Source: Bacteroidota bacterium
Lineage (GTDB): Bacteria > Bacteroidota > Bacteroidia > J057 > JADKCL01
Assembly: GCA_016718825.1 (NCBI GenBank)
Contig: JADKCL010000015.1
Span: forward strand, 62,001 to 126,000
Reading direction: 5' to 3'
Length of the DNA: 64,000 nt
Part shown: positions 17,163 to 26,382 of the stretch, one piece after another
Position numbering within the stretch: the stretch's first letter is position 1
Layout of the letters: each line of letters starts with the position of its first letter
Made by a program: the position numbers and the translations under genes
Notes under the pieces: model-generated
Told to the model about the DNA's origin: nothing
The model's input: the letters and a program-made list of their open reading frames with translations, nothing else
Database searches by the model: none

Positions 17163-17574
17163 GTTTTGCGTTGTCTGCAAGTTGGAGAATATGCTCGAAT
17201 TCATTCGAAGTCACCGGCTGAACCGATAGTCGGCTGATCCGCAAAAGTACCATTTCTGCTAATTGGGGATCGGTTTTGATTTCGTCCAAAGTCACGTGAC
17301 GCGCGAGCAAGCGTTCAGGAGCGATGCGCACTGCCACCCAACGCTCATCGTCCGTACTCGGATCCTGATAGGCGGCTGTGACGATGCGCACGACACCGAC
17401 GATGGCACGTTCCTTCCCGGAATAATACATCAGCGCGAGATCGCCTACGGCCATGGCTTTCAGGTGATTGCGCGCAGCATAGTTCCTCACCCCATCCCAA
17501 TGGGATTGCCCTTCGCGTTGGAGATCTTCCCAAGAAAAGGCTTCGGGTTCAGTTTTCAGCAACCAGTAATGCAT
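17155..17574 (-). CDS. EVE-domain protein
   Basis: A 139-residue single-domain EVE (PUA-like) protein, starting at MHYWLLKTEP; family hallmarks are the N-terminal YWLLKTEPEAFSWEDL, the WDGVRNYAARNHL segment, and GDLALMYYSG. EVE domains bind modified bases in nucleic acids. An in-frame upstream codon (to 17625) would add an unlikely leader. It is the first gene of the EVE-pyrR-pyrB unit; a functional link with pyrimidine synthesis is not known to me. Confidence 0.9.
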   Translation of the reverse strand: MHYWLLKTEPEAFSWEDLQREGQSHWDGVRNYAARNHLKAMAVGDLALMYYSGKERAIVGVVRIVTAAYQDPSTDDERWVAVRIAPERLLARHVTLDEIKTDPQLAEMVLLRISRLSVQPVTSNEFEHILQLADNAKHG

Positions 17575-18165
17575 TATGCAATAAAAATTGGGCTGCAATT
17601 TGCCGAAAAAAAAGGCGACAAACATCAGAAAATCGATGGGTTACCTTTTGGTCATAAGCGGAATTAACCCTAGATTTGAAATCTTTTTCAGCGGAATGCG
17701 TCAATTTAATCGGATTTTAGGTTTTGTAGCGGTGAGCTTCGTGCTGCTCTTCCTCGGAAGGGTCAGCAAGACGAGCTTGTACACCGTCTATTTCAAAACC
17801 ATCGCCGAGGTTGAAATTCGCAATTCGCAGGCACTGGATTTTGGTGACGCCCATTTCGACATTGCATCCTCCAAAGAAGTTGGAAGCGAAGGGAATGTTG
17901 TTGTTGGCGGTTCTGCAGCCTTTTTTGCATGTTTTAAGTTTTCCGAATTCCATTCGCCAAATCAATCCTCAGGCTCCATTGCTTCACAGGCGGTCCCAAC
18001 CTTGGGTTTGCGCTGCTTTATGGATGTCGCACCACGCGCTCCCGGCGCCTGACAAACCAACGTTCACCCTCACAGCTTTGTGATGTACCACTTCGACCTT
18101 CCCATGGTCGCTTCAGATGATTTTTCTTAGCATTGAATATATAGCTATCTGTTTTCTAAACTCAA
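17575..18165. other. Intergenic stretch upstream of secDF; doubtful small frame only
   Basis: About 590 bp between the divergent EVE and secDF genes. A plus-strand frame from an ATG at 17696 runs to 18052 and opens with a hydrophobic stretch (ILGFVAVSFVLLFLG) like a signal peptide, but its second half has no protein-like conservation pattern and overlaps other open frames. I do not call it a gene. No RNA gene or clear promoter is recognised, although the secDF promoter must lie here. Confidence 0.4.
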
Positions 18166-21100
18166 ATGAGAAATAAGAATACCATTATCGCATTGCTGGT
18201 GATTTTCACCGGGATATGCTTGTTCAACCTCTTCATGACCTATCGGGCGTTTAGCATGGAAGCGCAGCTGAATGCAGCAACCCCCGAGCAGGCAGAGGCC
18301 ATGCGCCGCGAGGAAGGTTTCAAAGAGGACTATGACTATGCCCAACGCAACGCTTTCTCGCTCGGATTGGACCTTCAAGGTGGTCTTTTCGTGACTTTGG
18401 AAGTTGGTGTTGAGGACATCTTGCGTGAATATGCTGGTGCTACCGGCATTTCTGACCCTGACTTCGAAGTCGCACTCAAGGCGGCAATCGAAGAAAAGAT
18501 CACAAGTCAAGAAGACCTTGTGGAATTGTTCCACAAGAACCTGATTGCCGTTTACGACAAAGCCAATCGCCCAAAGCCTGTCATGCAGGGTTCCGGCGAA
18601 TCGATCCTTTTGGCACGTTACTTCGCAAGTCAGGCCCGTGGCATCAACGCCAATGACGCCGACGAAAAGGTAAAAGCCAAGTTGAAAGGCGATACCGAGG
18701 CTGCAATCGAAAACACGTATACGATCATCCGTAGCCGTATTGACCAATTTGGTGTGAGCTCACCCAACTTGCAATTGCAGGCAGGAACGGGCCGCATCTT
18801 GTTGGAACTTCCTGGTGTGAAAGATCCAGACCGTGTGAAGAAATTGCTGCGCAACTCTGCAAAGCTGGAATTCCGCGAGACGGTTGCTTACAATGATGCA
18901 TTGCCAACGCTGAACGAAGTCGACCGTTTGGTCAAGCGTATCATGGACCGCGAAGCCGGCATTACACCTGTTGCAGAAGTTGACACTACCGCCAATGACA
19001 GCAGTGCAACTGCCGCCACCGACGACAGCACCAAAACCGTTGCAGCAAGTGGCGACACGGCAAAAAGCAGCATCGATGACCTGTTCAATGGCAAGACCGA
19101 CTCCGCAACAGCATCTTCGGACTCTGCAGGTGATTCAGCCAATGCAACAGCCGATGCTTCCAAAGACTTGGAAAAATTCAAGAAGGAACACCCATTTTTG
19201 GCTTTGTTTGACTTGACCATGCAAATGCAAGGTGACAAGCCATTGATCGGTGTCGTTTCTTTGGGCGATACAGCTACGATGAACAAGTGGCTGAATCACC
19301 CTGAAGTTCGCGCCATCATGCCTTACTATGTGAAGTTCCTCTGGGAAGCCAAAGTCGATACCGACCGTGGCGCAGAGTACAAAAACAAATTGGGTTTGAT
19401 CGCGATTGCCAGCAACCCAGAAGACAAGGCTAAGTTGGAAGGCAACGTAGTGGTAGACGCACGTCAAGACTACGAGCCAAATTCGACCAATCCGATGGTG
19501 TCCATGAACATGAACGCCGAAGGCGGTACCATCTGGCAAAAGATTACCCAAGACAACTTGGGCAAATGCGTGGCCATCGTGCTTGACAACTATGTTCAGA
19601 CTTATCCAACGATCCAAAGCGTGATCAGCGGTGGTCGTTCACAAATCACGGGTAACTTCACCGTCGATGAAGCCAAAGACCTTGCAAACTTGCTCAAAGC
19701 AGGTGCGCTTCCTGTCAAGGCGAAAATCCTCGGTGACTCGCAAGTGGGTCCTACGATGGGTGCTGAAAACCTGAACAAAGGTTTGATCTCCTTTGTGGTT
19801 GCATTCTTCGCGGTGATTGCCTTCATGGGCTTCTACTACCGCGGCGCTGGTATGGTGGCCAACATCGCGTTGATCATCAACTTGCTGTACATCTTCGGTG
19901 TATCTGCTGCATTGGGTGTCGTCTTTACGCTGCCTGGCCTCGCGGCTGTGGTTTTGACCATGGGTATGGCGGTGGATGCTAACGTGCTTGTTTTCGAACG
20001 TATTCGTGAGGAAATGACGCATGGCAAAGGCCACAAGGCAGCTGTGCAAGCAGGTTTCAAGAATGCATTCAGCACTGTGATGGACTCCAACATCACCACT
20101 TTCCTCACCGGTTTGATCTTGTTCTGGTTCGGTATCGGCCCAATCGCTGGTTTCGCGGTGAACTTGATGATTGGTATCGTGACTTCCTTGATCTGCGCAC
20201 TTTTCATTACACGTATCATTGTTGAGTACTTCGGTGAGCGTTTGCCAAATGGTCTGAAATTCGGTACTGATTTTACGATCAATATCTTCAACCACGTGAA
20301 GATCAAGATGACACAACGGAAGAAGTTCTTCTATGGTTTCTCCGGGGTCTTGACGGGTCTTTGCATCTTGAGCGTTGTCGTTTTCGGCTTCCGCACCGGT
20401 GTCGAATTTGACGGTGGCCGTCAGGTCAAAATTGAATTCGCATCCGCAGTGAGCACAGAAACGATCCGTGGTCCATTGACAGCTGCGTTTGACAACAAAG
20501 CTCCGCTGATTCGTGAAATCTCCGGTTCCAATACGATGTTGATCACGACCAGCTACAAAAGCGATGATCCTGCTGGCTCACAAGTGGTCAATGATGAAAT
20601 CTTGAATGTCATCAAAACCGCTGCTCCTGGTTCAGAGCCTAAGATCATCGAAAGCGTGGTCGTCGGTCCTGCTGTGGCTAGCGATATCAAGAAAAGTGCA
20701 GTTTTGTCAGTTGGTTTCTCCCTCTTGGCGATCTTCCTCTACATCTTGTTCCGTTTCCGCAGGTATCAATACTCCATCGGTGCATTGGCAGCCTTGGTGC
20801 ATGACGTGGCAGTGACCATGGGCTTCTTCTCCTTCTTCGGACACTTTGATGGCATCCTGCCTTTCTCCTTGGAGATTGATCAGGCCTTCATCGCGGCGAT
20901 CTTGACGGTGATTGGTTTCTCAATCAACGACACCGTGATCGTGTTTGACCGTATCAGGGAAAACCTGGCGGAGATGAAGTCGTCTTCCTTGAGCACGATT
21001 TACAACGAAGCGATCGACCGTACCTTTAGCCGTACGATCATCACCTCCGGTACCGTGTTGCTCACGATCTTGGTGATGTTCTTCTTCGGTGGGGACGTGA

Positions 21101-21255
21101 TCCGCGGGTTCATGTTTGCATTGTTGATCGGTATCGGTGTCGGTACCTATTCTTCGATCTTCGTGGCGAGCCCGATTGCTTATGACATGATCCGTGCAGT
21201 GGAAGGTGAGAACCGCGAGAAAATCAAAGCTCCGGCTCCTGCTCCAAAGCTGTAA
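18166..21255 (+). CDS. secDF: Fused protein translocase subunit SecDF
   Basis: Inner-membrane export motor that works with SecYEG, using the proton gradient. One 1029-residue protein contains SecD (first helix at the N-terminus, periplasmic P1 domain with FSLGLDLQGGLF and ELPGVKDPDRVKKLL, helix block with GMAVDANVLVFERIREE) followed by SecF (GVEFDGGRQVKIEF and the helix block with SINDTVIVFDRIRENL). Fusion is usual in Bacteroidota. A low-complexity Ala/Ser/Thr/Asp segment (about residues 265-335) is inserted in the periplasmic P1 region. A clear terminator follows. Confidence 0.97.
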   Translation: MRNKNTIIALLVIFTGICLFNLFMTYRAFSMEAQLNAATPEQAEAMRREEGFKEDYDYAQRNAFSLGLDLQGGLFVTLEVGVEDILREYAGATGISDPDFEVALKAAIEEKITSQEDLVELFHKNLIAVYDKANRPKPVMQGSGESILLARYFASQARGINANDADEKVKAKLKGDTEAAIENTYTIIRSRIDQFGVSSPNLQLQAGTGRILLELPGVKDPDRVKKLLRNSAKLEFRETVAYNDALPTLNEVDRLVKRIMDREAGITPVAEVDTTANDSSATAATDDSTKTVAASGDTAKSSIDDLFNGKTDSATASSDSAGDSANATADASKDLEKFKKEHPFLALFDLTMQMQGDKPLIGVVSLGDTATMNKWLNHPEVRAIMPYYVKFLWEAKVDTDRGAEYKNKLGLIAIASNPEDKAKLEGNVVVDARQDYEPNSTNPMVSMNMNAEGGTIWQKITQDNLGKCVAIVLDNYVQTYPTIQSVISGGRSQITGNFTVDEAKDLANLLKAGALPVKAKILGDSQVGPTMGAENLNKGLISFVVAFFAVIAFMGFYYRGAGMVANIALIINLLYIFGVSAALGVVFTLPGLAAVVLTMGMAVDANVLVFERIREEMTHGKGHKAAVQAGFKNAFSTVMDSNITTFLTGLILFWFGIGPIAGFAVNLMIGIVTSLICALFITRIIVEYFGERLPNGLKFGTDFTINIFNHVKIKMTQRKKFFYGFSGVLTGLCILSVVVFGFRTGVEFDGGRQVKIEFASAVSTETIRGPLTAAFDNKAPLIREISGSNTMLITTSYKSDDPAGSQVVNDEILNVIKTAAPGSEPKIIESVVVGPAVASDIKKSAVLSVGFSLLAIFLYILFRFRRYQYSIGALAALVHDVAVTMGFFSFFGHFDGILPFSLEIDQAFIAAILTVIGFSINDTVIVFDRIRENLAEMKSSSLSTIYNEAIDRTFSRTIITSGTVLLTILVMFFFGGDVIRGFMFALLIGIGVGTYSSIFVASPIAYDMIRAVEGENREKIKAPAPAPKL

Positions 21256-21271
21256 GGAAATATTACTTGTT

Positions 21272-21308
21272 AAAAAGCCCCTACAGCTGCATGTTGTAGG
21301 GGCTTTTT
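21272..21308 (+). terminator. Rho-independent terminator after secDF
   Basis: Arms 21272-21285 and 21295-21308 form a perfect 14-bp stem, with GCCCCTACA at its core and A5/T5 ends, around a 9-nt loop; T-rich sequence follows on the plus strand. It lies 16 bp after the secDF stop. Confidence 0.9.
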
Positions 21309-21460
21309 ACTTCTATCTGCAATCTTGTCAGGTAGATTCGGCGATGTTGGCGGATCATTGTCCTATTTTGGCGAACTTTGAACTGCGGCACCACCTTTGT
21401 TGCTTTTGCCAAGCTTGCCATGACACTCTGTTGCAAGCCAAGAATTTGATTTGATTTCGA

Positions 21461-23959
21461 ATGGAAAATATACGACTCGCAGACGCATCCTTTGTCGACA
21501 GTGACTTCCCCATGCTCACCGAAGCCGAGGAAAAAAGCATGTTGGCCGAGCAGGTGCCTGAATATCTGGGGATTTTGCCCTTGAAAAACACCGTCCTCTA
21601 CCCTGGCGTTGTCATTCCGATTACCGTTGGAAGAGACAAATCGATTGCCTTGGTAAAGGAGGCCTATGCGACCAAGGACCGTGTTGTGGGTGTAATTGCC
21701 CAACGCAACATGCATATCGAGGATCCGGAGCCGACGGACATGCATCGTTTTGGAACGATGGCGCGCATTCTCAAACTCATTCGCATGCCGGATGGAAGCA
21801 TAACCATCGTGATTCAAGGCCGAGCACGGTTCGAAGTGGTCGAGTTTGTGCAGGAGGACCCTTATTTCAAGGCACGGGTCAACAAGCTGCAAGAAGAATA
21901 TCCGACCAAAAAGGAAGCGCAGGCTTTGATGCGTAGCCTCAAGCGGCAGGCCCAGCAGATTATTGAGATCAGTCCCAATATTCCGACCGAGGCCCAAGTG
22001 GTCTTGCAAAACATTTCAGGTCTCACTTTCCTCGTTTATTTCATCGTCTCCAACCTGAATCTCGAAGTTACCGAGAAGCAGCAGGTGCTGGAAATGAACT
22101 CCTTGCTCGAAAAGGGCCAACAAGTTCTCGGATTCATGGGCAAGGAATTGGCCATTCTGGAACTGAGCGAACAAATTCATAGCAAGGTTCGAACCGATCT
22201 CGATAAGCAACAACGCGAATACTTCCTCCGGCAGCAGATCAAGGCCATTCACGACGAATTGGGTGAAGGCGGCTCCGAAGGCGATATCGAAACGCTGCGC
22301 AAGCGCGCTTCTGAAAAAGTTTGGCCCAAGCGCGTGCAAGAAGTCTTTGACAAGGAGATTTCCAAGCTCGCACGCATGAATCCCATGCAGCCCGATCATG
22401 GTGTCGTGCTGAATTATTTGGACTGGATGCTGGACATGCCTTGGCAAAAATATTCCGAGGATGTTTTTGACTTCCCGCGCACACGGGAGATTCTGGAAAA
22501 TGACCATTACGGGCTGGAAAAAGTCAAGGAACGTATTGTCGAATTCCTCGCGGTTTTGAAGCTCAAAGCCGACAAAAAAGCCCCGATCCTTTGTTTTTAC
22601 GGCCCTCCCGGGGTTGGAAAAACCTCGTTGGGCAAGTCGATTGCGAGTTCGTTGGGCCGCGAATTTGTGCGTATTTCGCTCGGCGGATTGCGTGACGAGG
22701 CGGAGATTCGTGGCCACCGCCGCACGTACATCGGCGCGATGCCCGGTCGCATTATCCAAGGTCTCAAGAAAGCGAAAACCAGCAATCCGGTTTTTATGCT
22801 CGACGAGATTGACAAAGTGGGAAATGACTTTCGCGGCGATCCGTCTTCTGCTTTGCTGGAAGTGCTTGATCCAGAACAGAATGATTCGTTTCAAGACCAT
22901 TTTCTGGAAGTGGAATACGACCTCTCGCAGGTGATGTTCATTGCCACGGCAAATTCCTTGGCTACGATCCACCCCGCATTGCGCGACCGCATGGAGATCA
23001 TCGAGATCAATGGCTATTCGATCGAGGAGAAGATGGAAATTGCCAAGCGGCACTTGATTCCCCGGGCAAGAAAGGACCATGGATTGAAGGCAAGTCAGCT
23101 CAAAATTGCTGATACAGCCTTGCGCCGCATCATCGAAGGCCATACCCGCGAATCAGGCGTACGCAACCTCGCCCAAAAAATCGCAAGCGTGTGTCGGGCC
23201 ACCGCGAAAAAGATTGTCGTGGACGCATTGCCAAGCGTTTCTGTCAAACCCAACGACATCGAATCCTACCTGGGCGTGTCGCATTTGGAGAATGACACGT
23301 ATCAGAAGATCACTTCGCCGGGCTTTTCCATCGGATTGGCTTGGACCCCCACGGGCGGTGACATCCTTTTTATAGAAACCTCGCTGAGTCGCGGCAATGG
23401 CCAATTGACGACGACCGGACAGCTTGGAGATGTCATGAAGGAGTCCGCCATTTTGGCACATAAGTATCTGAAAGCCCATAGCAAGCAACTCGGGATTGAG
23501 CACGAATTGTTCAACCATTGGGATTTGCATATCCACTTTCCGGCTGGCGGAACGCCCAAGGATGGTCCTTCGGCAGGTATTTCCATCATGTCGGCCATCG
23601 CAAGTGCCTACACCCAACGCAAAGTCGCCCAAAAATTGGCGATGACCGGTGAAATCACGTTGCGCGGAAAGGTCCTGCCGGTAGGAGGCATCAAGGAAAA
23701 GGTGCTCGCAGCCAAACGCGCCGGCATCAAAACGCTTTTGCTCTGCAAGGTCAATAAAAAGGATGTCGAGGAGATCAATCAGGATTATATCCAGGATCTC
23801 AACATCATCTATGTCGAGCGGATGGACGAGGTTTTGGAACATGCCTTGGAAAAGACCCGTGTCCCTGACGCGTTGGACTTGATGGAGCCCGTGCGCGAGG
23901 CGCGCAAGCGCAAACAGCACCGCGACGATGCCGAATTGGGGTTGATGGTCAGGCATTGA
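21461..23959 (+). CDS. lon: ATP-dependent Lon protease
   Basis: Cytosolic AAA+ serine protease that degrades damaged and regulatory proteins. In order: N-terminal LAN domain (LGILPLKNTVLYPGVVIPIT, about 43-62), coiled-coil region, AAA module with Walker A GPPGVGKTSLG (about 382) and Walker B FMLDEIDKVG, and a C-terminal protease domain with catalytic Ser in PKDGPSAGIS (about 702) and Lys in GGIKEKVLAAKRAG (about 745). Full length at 832 residues. The ATG at 21461 starts MENIRLAD. Confidence 0.97.
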   Translation: MENIRLADASFVDSDFPMLTEAEEKSMLAEQVPEYLGILPLKNTVLYPGVVIPITVGRDKSIALVKEAYATKDRVVGVIAQRNMHIEDPEPTDMHRFGTMARILKLIRMPDGSITIVIQGRARFEVVEFVQEDPYFKARVNKLQEEYPTKKEAQALMRSLKRQAQQIIEISPNIPTEAQVVLQNISGLTFLVYFIVSNLNLEVTEKQQVLEMNSLLEKGQQVLGFMGKELAILELSEQIHSKVRTDLDKQQREYFLRQQIKAIHDELGEGGSEGDIETLRKRASEKVWPKRVQEVFDKEISKLARMNPMQPDHGVVLNYLDWMLDMPWQKYSEDVFDFPRTREILENDHYGLEKVKERIVEFLAVLKLKADKKAPILCFYGPPGVGKTSLGKSIASSLGREFVRISLGGLRDEAEIRGHRRTYIGAMPGRIIQGLKKAKTSNPVFMLDEIDKVGNDFRGDPSSALLEVLDPEQNDSFQDHFLEVEYDLSQVMFIATANSLATIHPALRDRMEIIEINGYSIEEKMEIAKRHLIPRARKDHGLKASQLKIADTALRRIIEGHTRESGVRNLAQKIASVCRATAKKIVVDALPSVSVKPNDIESYLGVSHLENDTYQKITSPGFSIGLAWTPTGGDILFIETSLSRGNGQLTTTGQLGDVMKESAILAHKYLKAHSKQLGIEHELFNHWDLHIHFPAGGTPKDGPSAGISIMSAIASAYTQRKVAQKLAMTGEITLRGKVLPVGGIKEKVLAAKRAGIKTLLLCKVNKKDVEEINQDYIQDLNIIYVERMDEVLEHALEKTRVPDALDLMEPVREARKRKQHRDDAELGLMVRH

Positions 23960-23967
23960 CCGCCTCC

Positions 23968-26382
23968 CTAAACCCGCTCCTTCACCAAAATGCTTTGAAC
24001 ATCCATTTGGATGATCTCACCGAGTTGGGCGAGTGATTTATGAAATGGTCCATCCAATTCGTTGGTTTTCAGCCCACGGATGCGTTTGAACACAATCTCT
24101 TGCAATTTGGAAAGGTCGGGTTCGATGCCGATCGGGCGAATCACTTCGAGCACCTGCCGAATGTTGACGAGCGCCTCTTCGCGGTTGGTGCGGGAAGGAA
24201 TGCTCTCTGCCAATCTGCGCAAACGGTGCCCTGCCTTGTACCGGAATTTCTCAACATCGATCTGAATATTCCATTTTTCCAGTTCCTGAACGCGGTTTTT
24301 GAGTTTGCGAATGGAAATGCGGCGATCCGAGTCCTCAAAAAGTGCTTCCAAGTCGCTGTTCAACACCTGCTCCAAATTGCGACGCAGGATTTCCGGAACT
24401 TCAAGCCCCGAATCGCGCATCACATTCATCAGGTTGTAATTGCGGTTGTTGATTTTCTGGTAAGAAATGCTCGCCTGCGTCAATTCTTCCTTCAAAATCG
24501 CATTCAGCAGGTTGAATTGCTCGTCTTTGAACATGTCAAAAAAGGCAAACGTGCGCTGATTGGGGATGGTATGCAGCAATTCGATGACGGCGCTGAGGTT
24601 GCTGCGATCGAATGCCTTTTTGAGATGTGCTGCAAATTCGCGGTATTGTTCCGTGGCCCATTCTCCGAAGGTATGCCCGATCACATGGTGTTGCCCAAGG
24701 TACAAAACCACGAAGCTGAACGTTTCCTCGTACAACGTCACCTTCGAGCGCACGCGTGTAACGCCGAGCGCGAGGCGCTGTGTACCAGCATTGTAGCGTT
24801 CAAATTCCTCGCTTTCGCATTCGTAGTTGAGCACCTCCTGCTTTTCGCCATCCTCACTGAAAATCGAACGCAAGGCATAGTGCATCCCGACTTGCGTAAG
24901 ATTCAAGCGGGCAGGGGAGACGTATTGCGCGTAAACTTCACGGGCATTGGCAAATTGCGGCATGTTGCTCGGGGCAGCCTCCAATTGTCGCAAAAATTCG
25001 GTTTCGAGATCCACACCAAAGTAGAATTCAGCCAATTGAATCCCGCGGTTGGCATATTGCAGAATTTGGACCGGTTCGATGCCTGAGATTTCGTCAAAAA
25101 ACCAGCCGCAACTCGTGAACATGTACAGGGATTGCCGTTGCATTTCAAGCAGTCCCAGAATATGCGTTTTGGCTTTTGCCGAGTGTTCGCCCGGCACGTA
25201 GGCGCGCAAAAAGGCCTTCGCCCGCTGAATACTGCGTTTCAAAGGAACTTTGACATATTCATTGCGCAAGGCCCAGCAGTTGGGATGGTAATGCGCCATT
25301 TCGACTTCGTAAATCGCGGCAAACTGATTGCGGAGCCAATCCAAAGCCTCGCGCAGCGGCTTCCGCCATTCCTGCGTCCAACCCGCCTGACCGCCGGTAT
25401 TGCAACCGCAATTGCTGCGCCAACGCTCGACGCCGTGCTCGCAACTCCACGAACTGTTTTCGACGATTTCGACCTCATATTCGACTTCCGCGAGGCTCAG
25501 GAATTGGGCATAATTGGTGAGTTTGACCTTCGAATGCGTTTCAATATAGTTCATCGCAAAGGCCAATGCCATGTCGCCGTTGCGGTGATGATGACCAAAA
25601 GTTTCGCCATCGGTCGCAATATGCACGAGTTGCGGGTCTTTCAAATCCGGGTCAAACCCATTCAAAAGGCTCTCAGCAAAGCGTTTTCCATCCTGCAAAA
25701 TGCCGCCAAAAGCCACCATTTGGGAACGGTCGCCATCGTAGAAAAACAAGTAAATGGTCTTTCCAGAAGGTAGGCGACACAGGTAGGGACGCTGCGTTTC
25801 AATACCCAGTGTCCAGGTTTTGGTTCCGATTTTGCGGAAATGTTTGCCCTGTCTCGGTGCCAAAACGGTGAATTCAATCCCCTGTTCAGCAAGCACTTCC
25901 AAGGTTTCTGTATCCACTGCGGTTTCTGCGAGCCACATGCCTTTGGCGGGCCTTCCAAAGCGTCTTTCGAAGTCTTGCAAGCCCCAATTCACCTGCGTTT
26001 CCTTGTCGCGGCGGTTGGCGAGGGGCATGATCATGTGGTTGTAAACCTGCGCCATCGCCGAACCGTGGCCACCAAAATGCTTCTGACTTTGTTTGTCGGC
26101 GTCCAATATCGCTTGATAAATGTCCGGCCGCTTTTGCTCCATCCAGCTCAGCAAGGTTGGCCCGAAATTGAAGCTCATCTTGGCGTAGTTGTTCCGGATG
26201 TCGACGATGCGCCCTTTTTCATTCAGAATGCGGGAAACCGCGTTGGGACCGTAACATTCGTCGGTAATACGCTCATTCCAGTCATGCCAAGGCCGGGCGG
26301 ATTCCTGTACCTCAATCTGCTCTAGCCAGGCATTTTCGCGGGGCGGCTGATAAAAATGGCCGTGGATGCAGATGTATTTCAT
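23968..26382 (-). CDS. GH57-like glycoside hydrolase with DUF3536
   Basis: An 804-residue protein. The N-terminus (ICIHGHFYQPPRENAWLE) is the first conserved block of GH57 enzymes, with later blocks MWLAETAVD (nucleophile-type Glu, about 156) and LVHIATDGETFGHHH (Asp, about 260). The C-terminal two thirds match the DUF3536 type found with such domains in glucan operons. Its ATG overlaps the glgB stop by 4 bp, so it is the last gene of the glgE-maltokinase-glgB unit. It is probably an alpha-glucan hydrolase or transferase; the exact reaction is not known to me. Confidence 0.85.
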   Translation of the reverse strand: MKYICIHGHFYQPPRENAWLEQIEVQESARPWHDWNERITDECYGPNAVSRILNEKGRIVDIRNNYAKMSFNFGPTLLSWMEQKRPDIYQAILDADKQSQKHFGGHGSAMAQVYNHMIMPLANRRDKETQVNWGLQDFERRFGRPAKGMWLAETAVDTETLEVLAEQGIEFTVLAPRQGKHFRKIGTKTWTLGIETQRPYLCRLPSGKTIYLFFYDGDRSQMVAFGGILQDGKRFAESLLNGFDPDLKDPQLVHIATDGETFGHHHRNGDMALAFAMNYIETHSKVKLTNYAQFLSLAEVEYEVEIVENSSWSCEHGVERWRSNCGCNTGGQAGWTQEWRKPLREALDWLRNQFAAIYEVEMAHYHPNCWALRNEYVKVPLKRSIQRAKAFLRAYVPGEHSAKAKTHILGLLEMQRQSLYMFTSCGWFFDEISGIEPVQILQYANRGIQLAEFYFGVDLETEFLRQLEAAPSNMPQFANAREVYAQYVSPARLNLTQVGMHYALRSIFSEDGEKQEVLNYECESEEFERYNAGTQRLALGVTRVRSKVTLYEETFSFVVLYLGQHHVIGHTFGEWATEQYREFAAHLKKAFDRSNLSAVIELLHTIPNQRTFAFFDMFKDEQFNLLNAILKEELTQASISYQKINNRNYNLMNVMRDSGLEVPEILRRNLEQVLNSDLEALFEDSDRRISIRKLKNRVQELEKWNIQIDVEKFRYKAGHRLRRLAESIPSRTNREEALVNIRQVLEVIRPIGIEPDLSKLQEIVFKRIRGLKTNELDGPFHKSLAQLGEIIQMDVQSILVKERV

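Noticed and set aside
17696..18052. Plus-strand frame with signal-peptide-like start
   Set aside because: Only the first 25 residues look protein-like; the rest is random, and other frames are equally open. Not called as a gene.
22016..23143. Minus-strand frame of 375 codons
   Set aside because: Lies fully inside lon on the opposite strand; the lon reading is unambiguous.
24040..25086. Plus-strand frame of 348 codons
   Set aside because: Antisense to the GH57/DUF3536 gene; rich in rare residues and without any family pattern.
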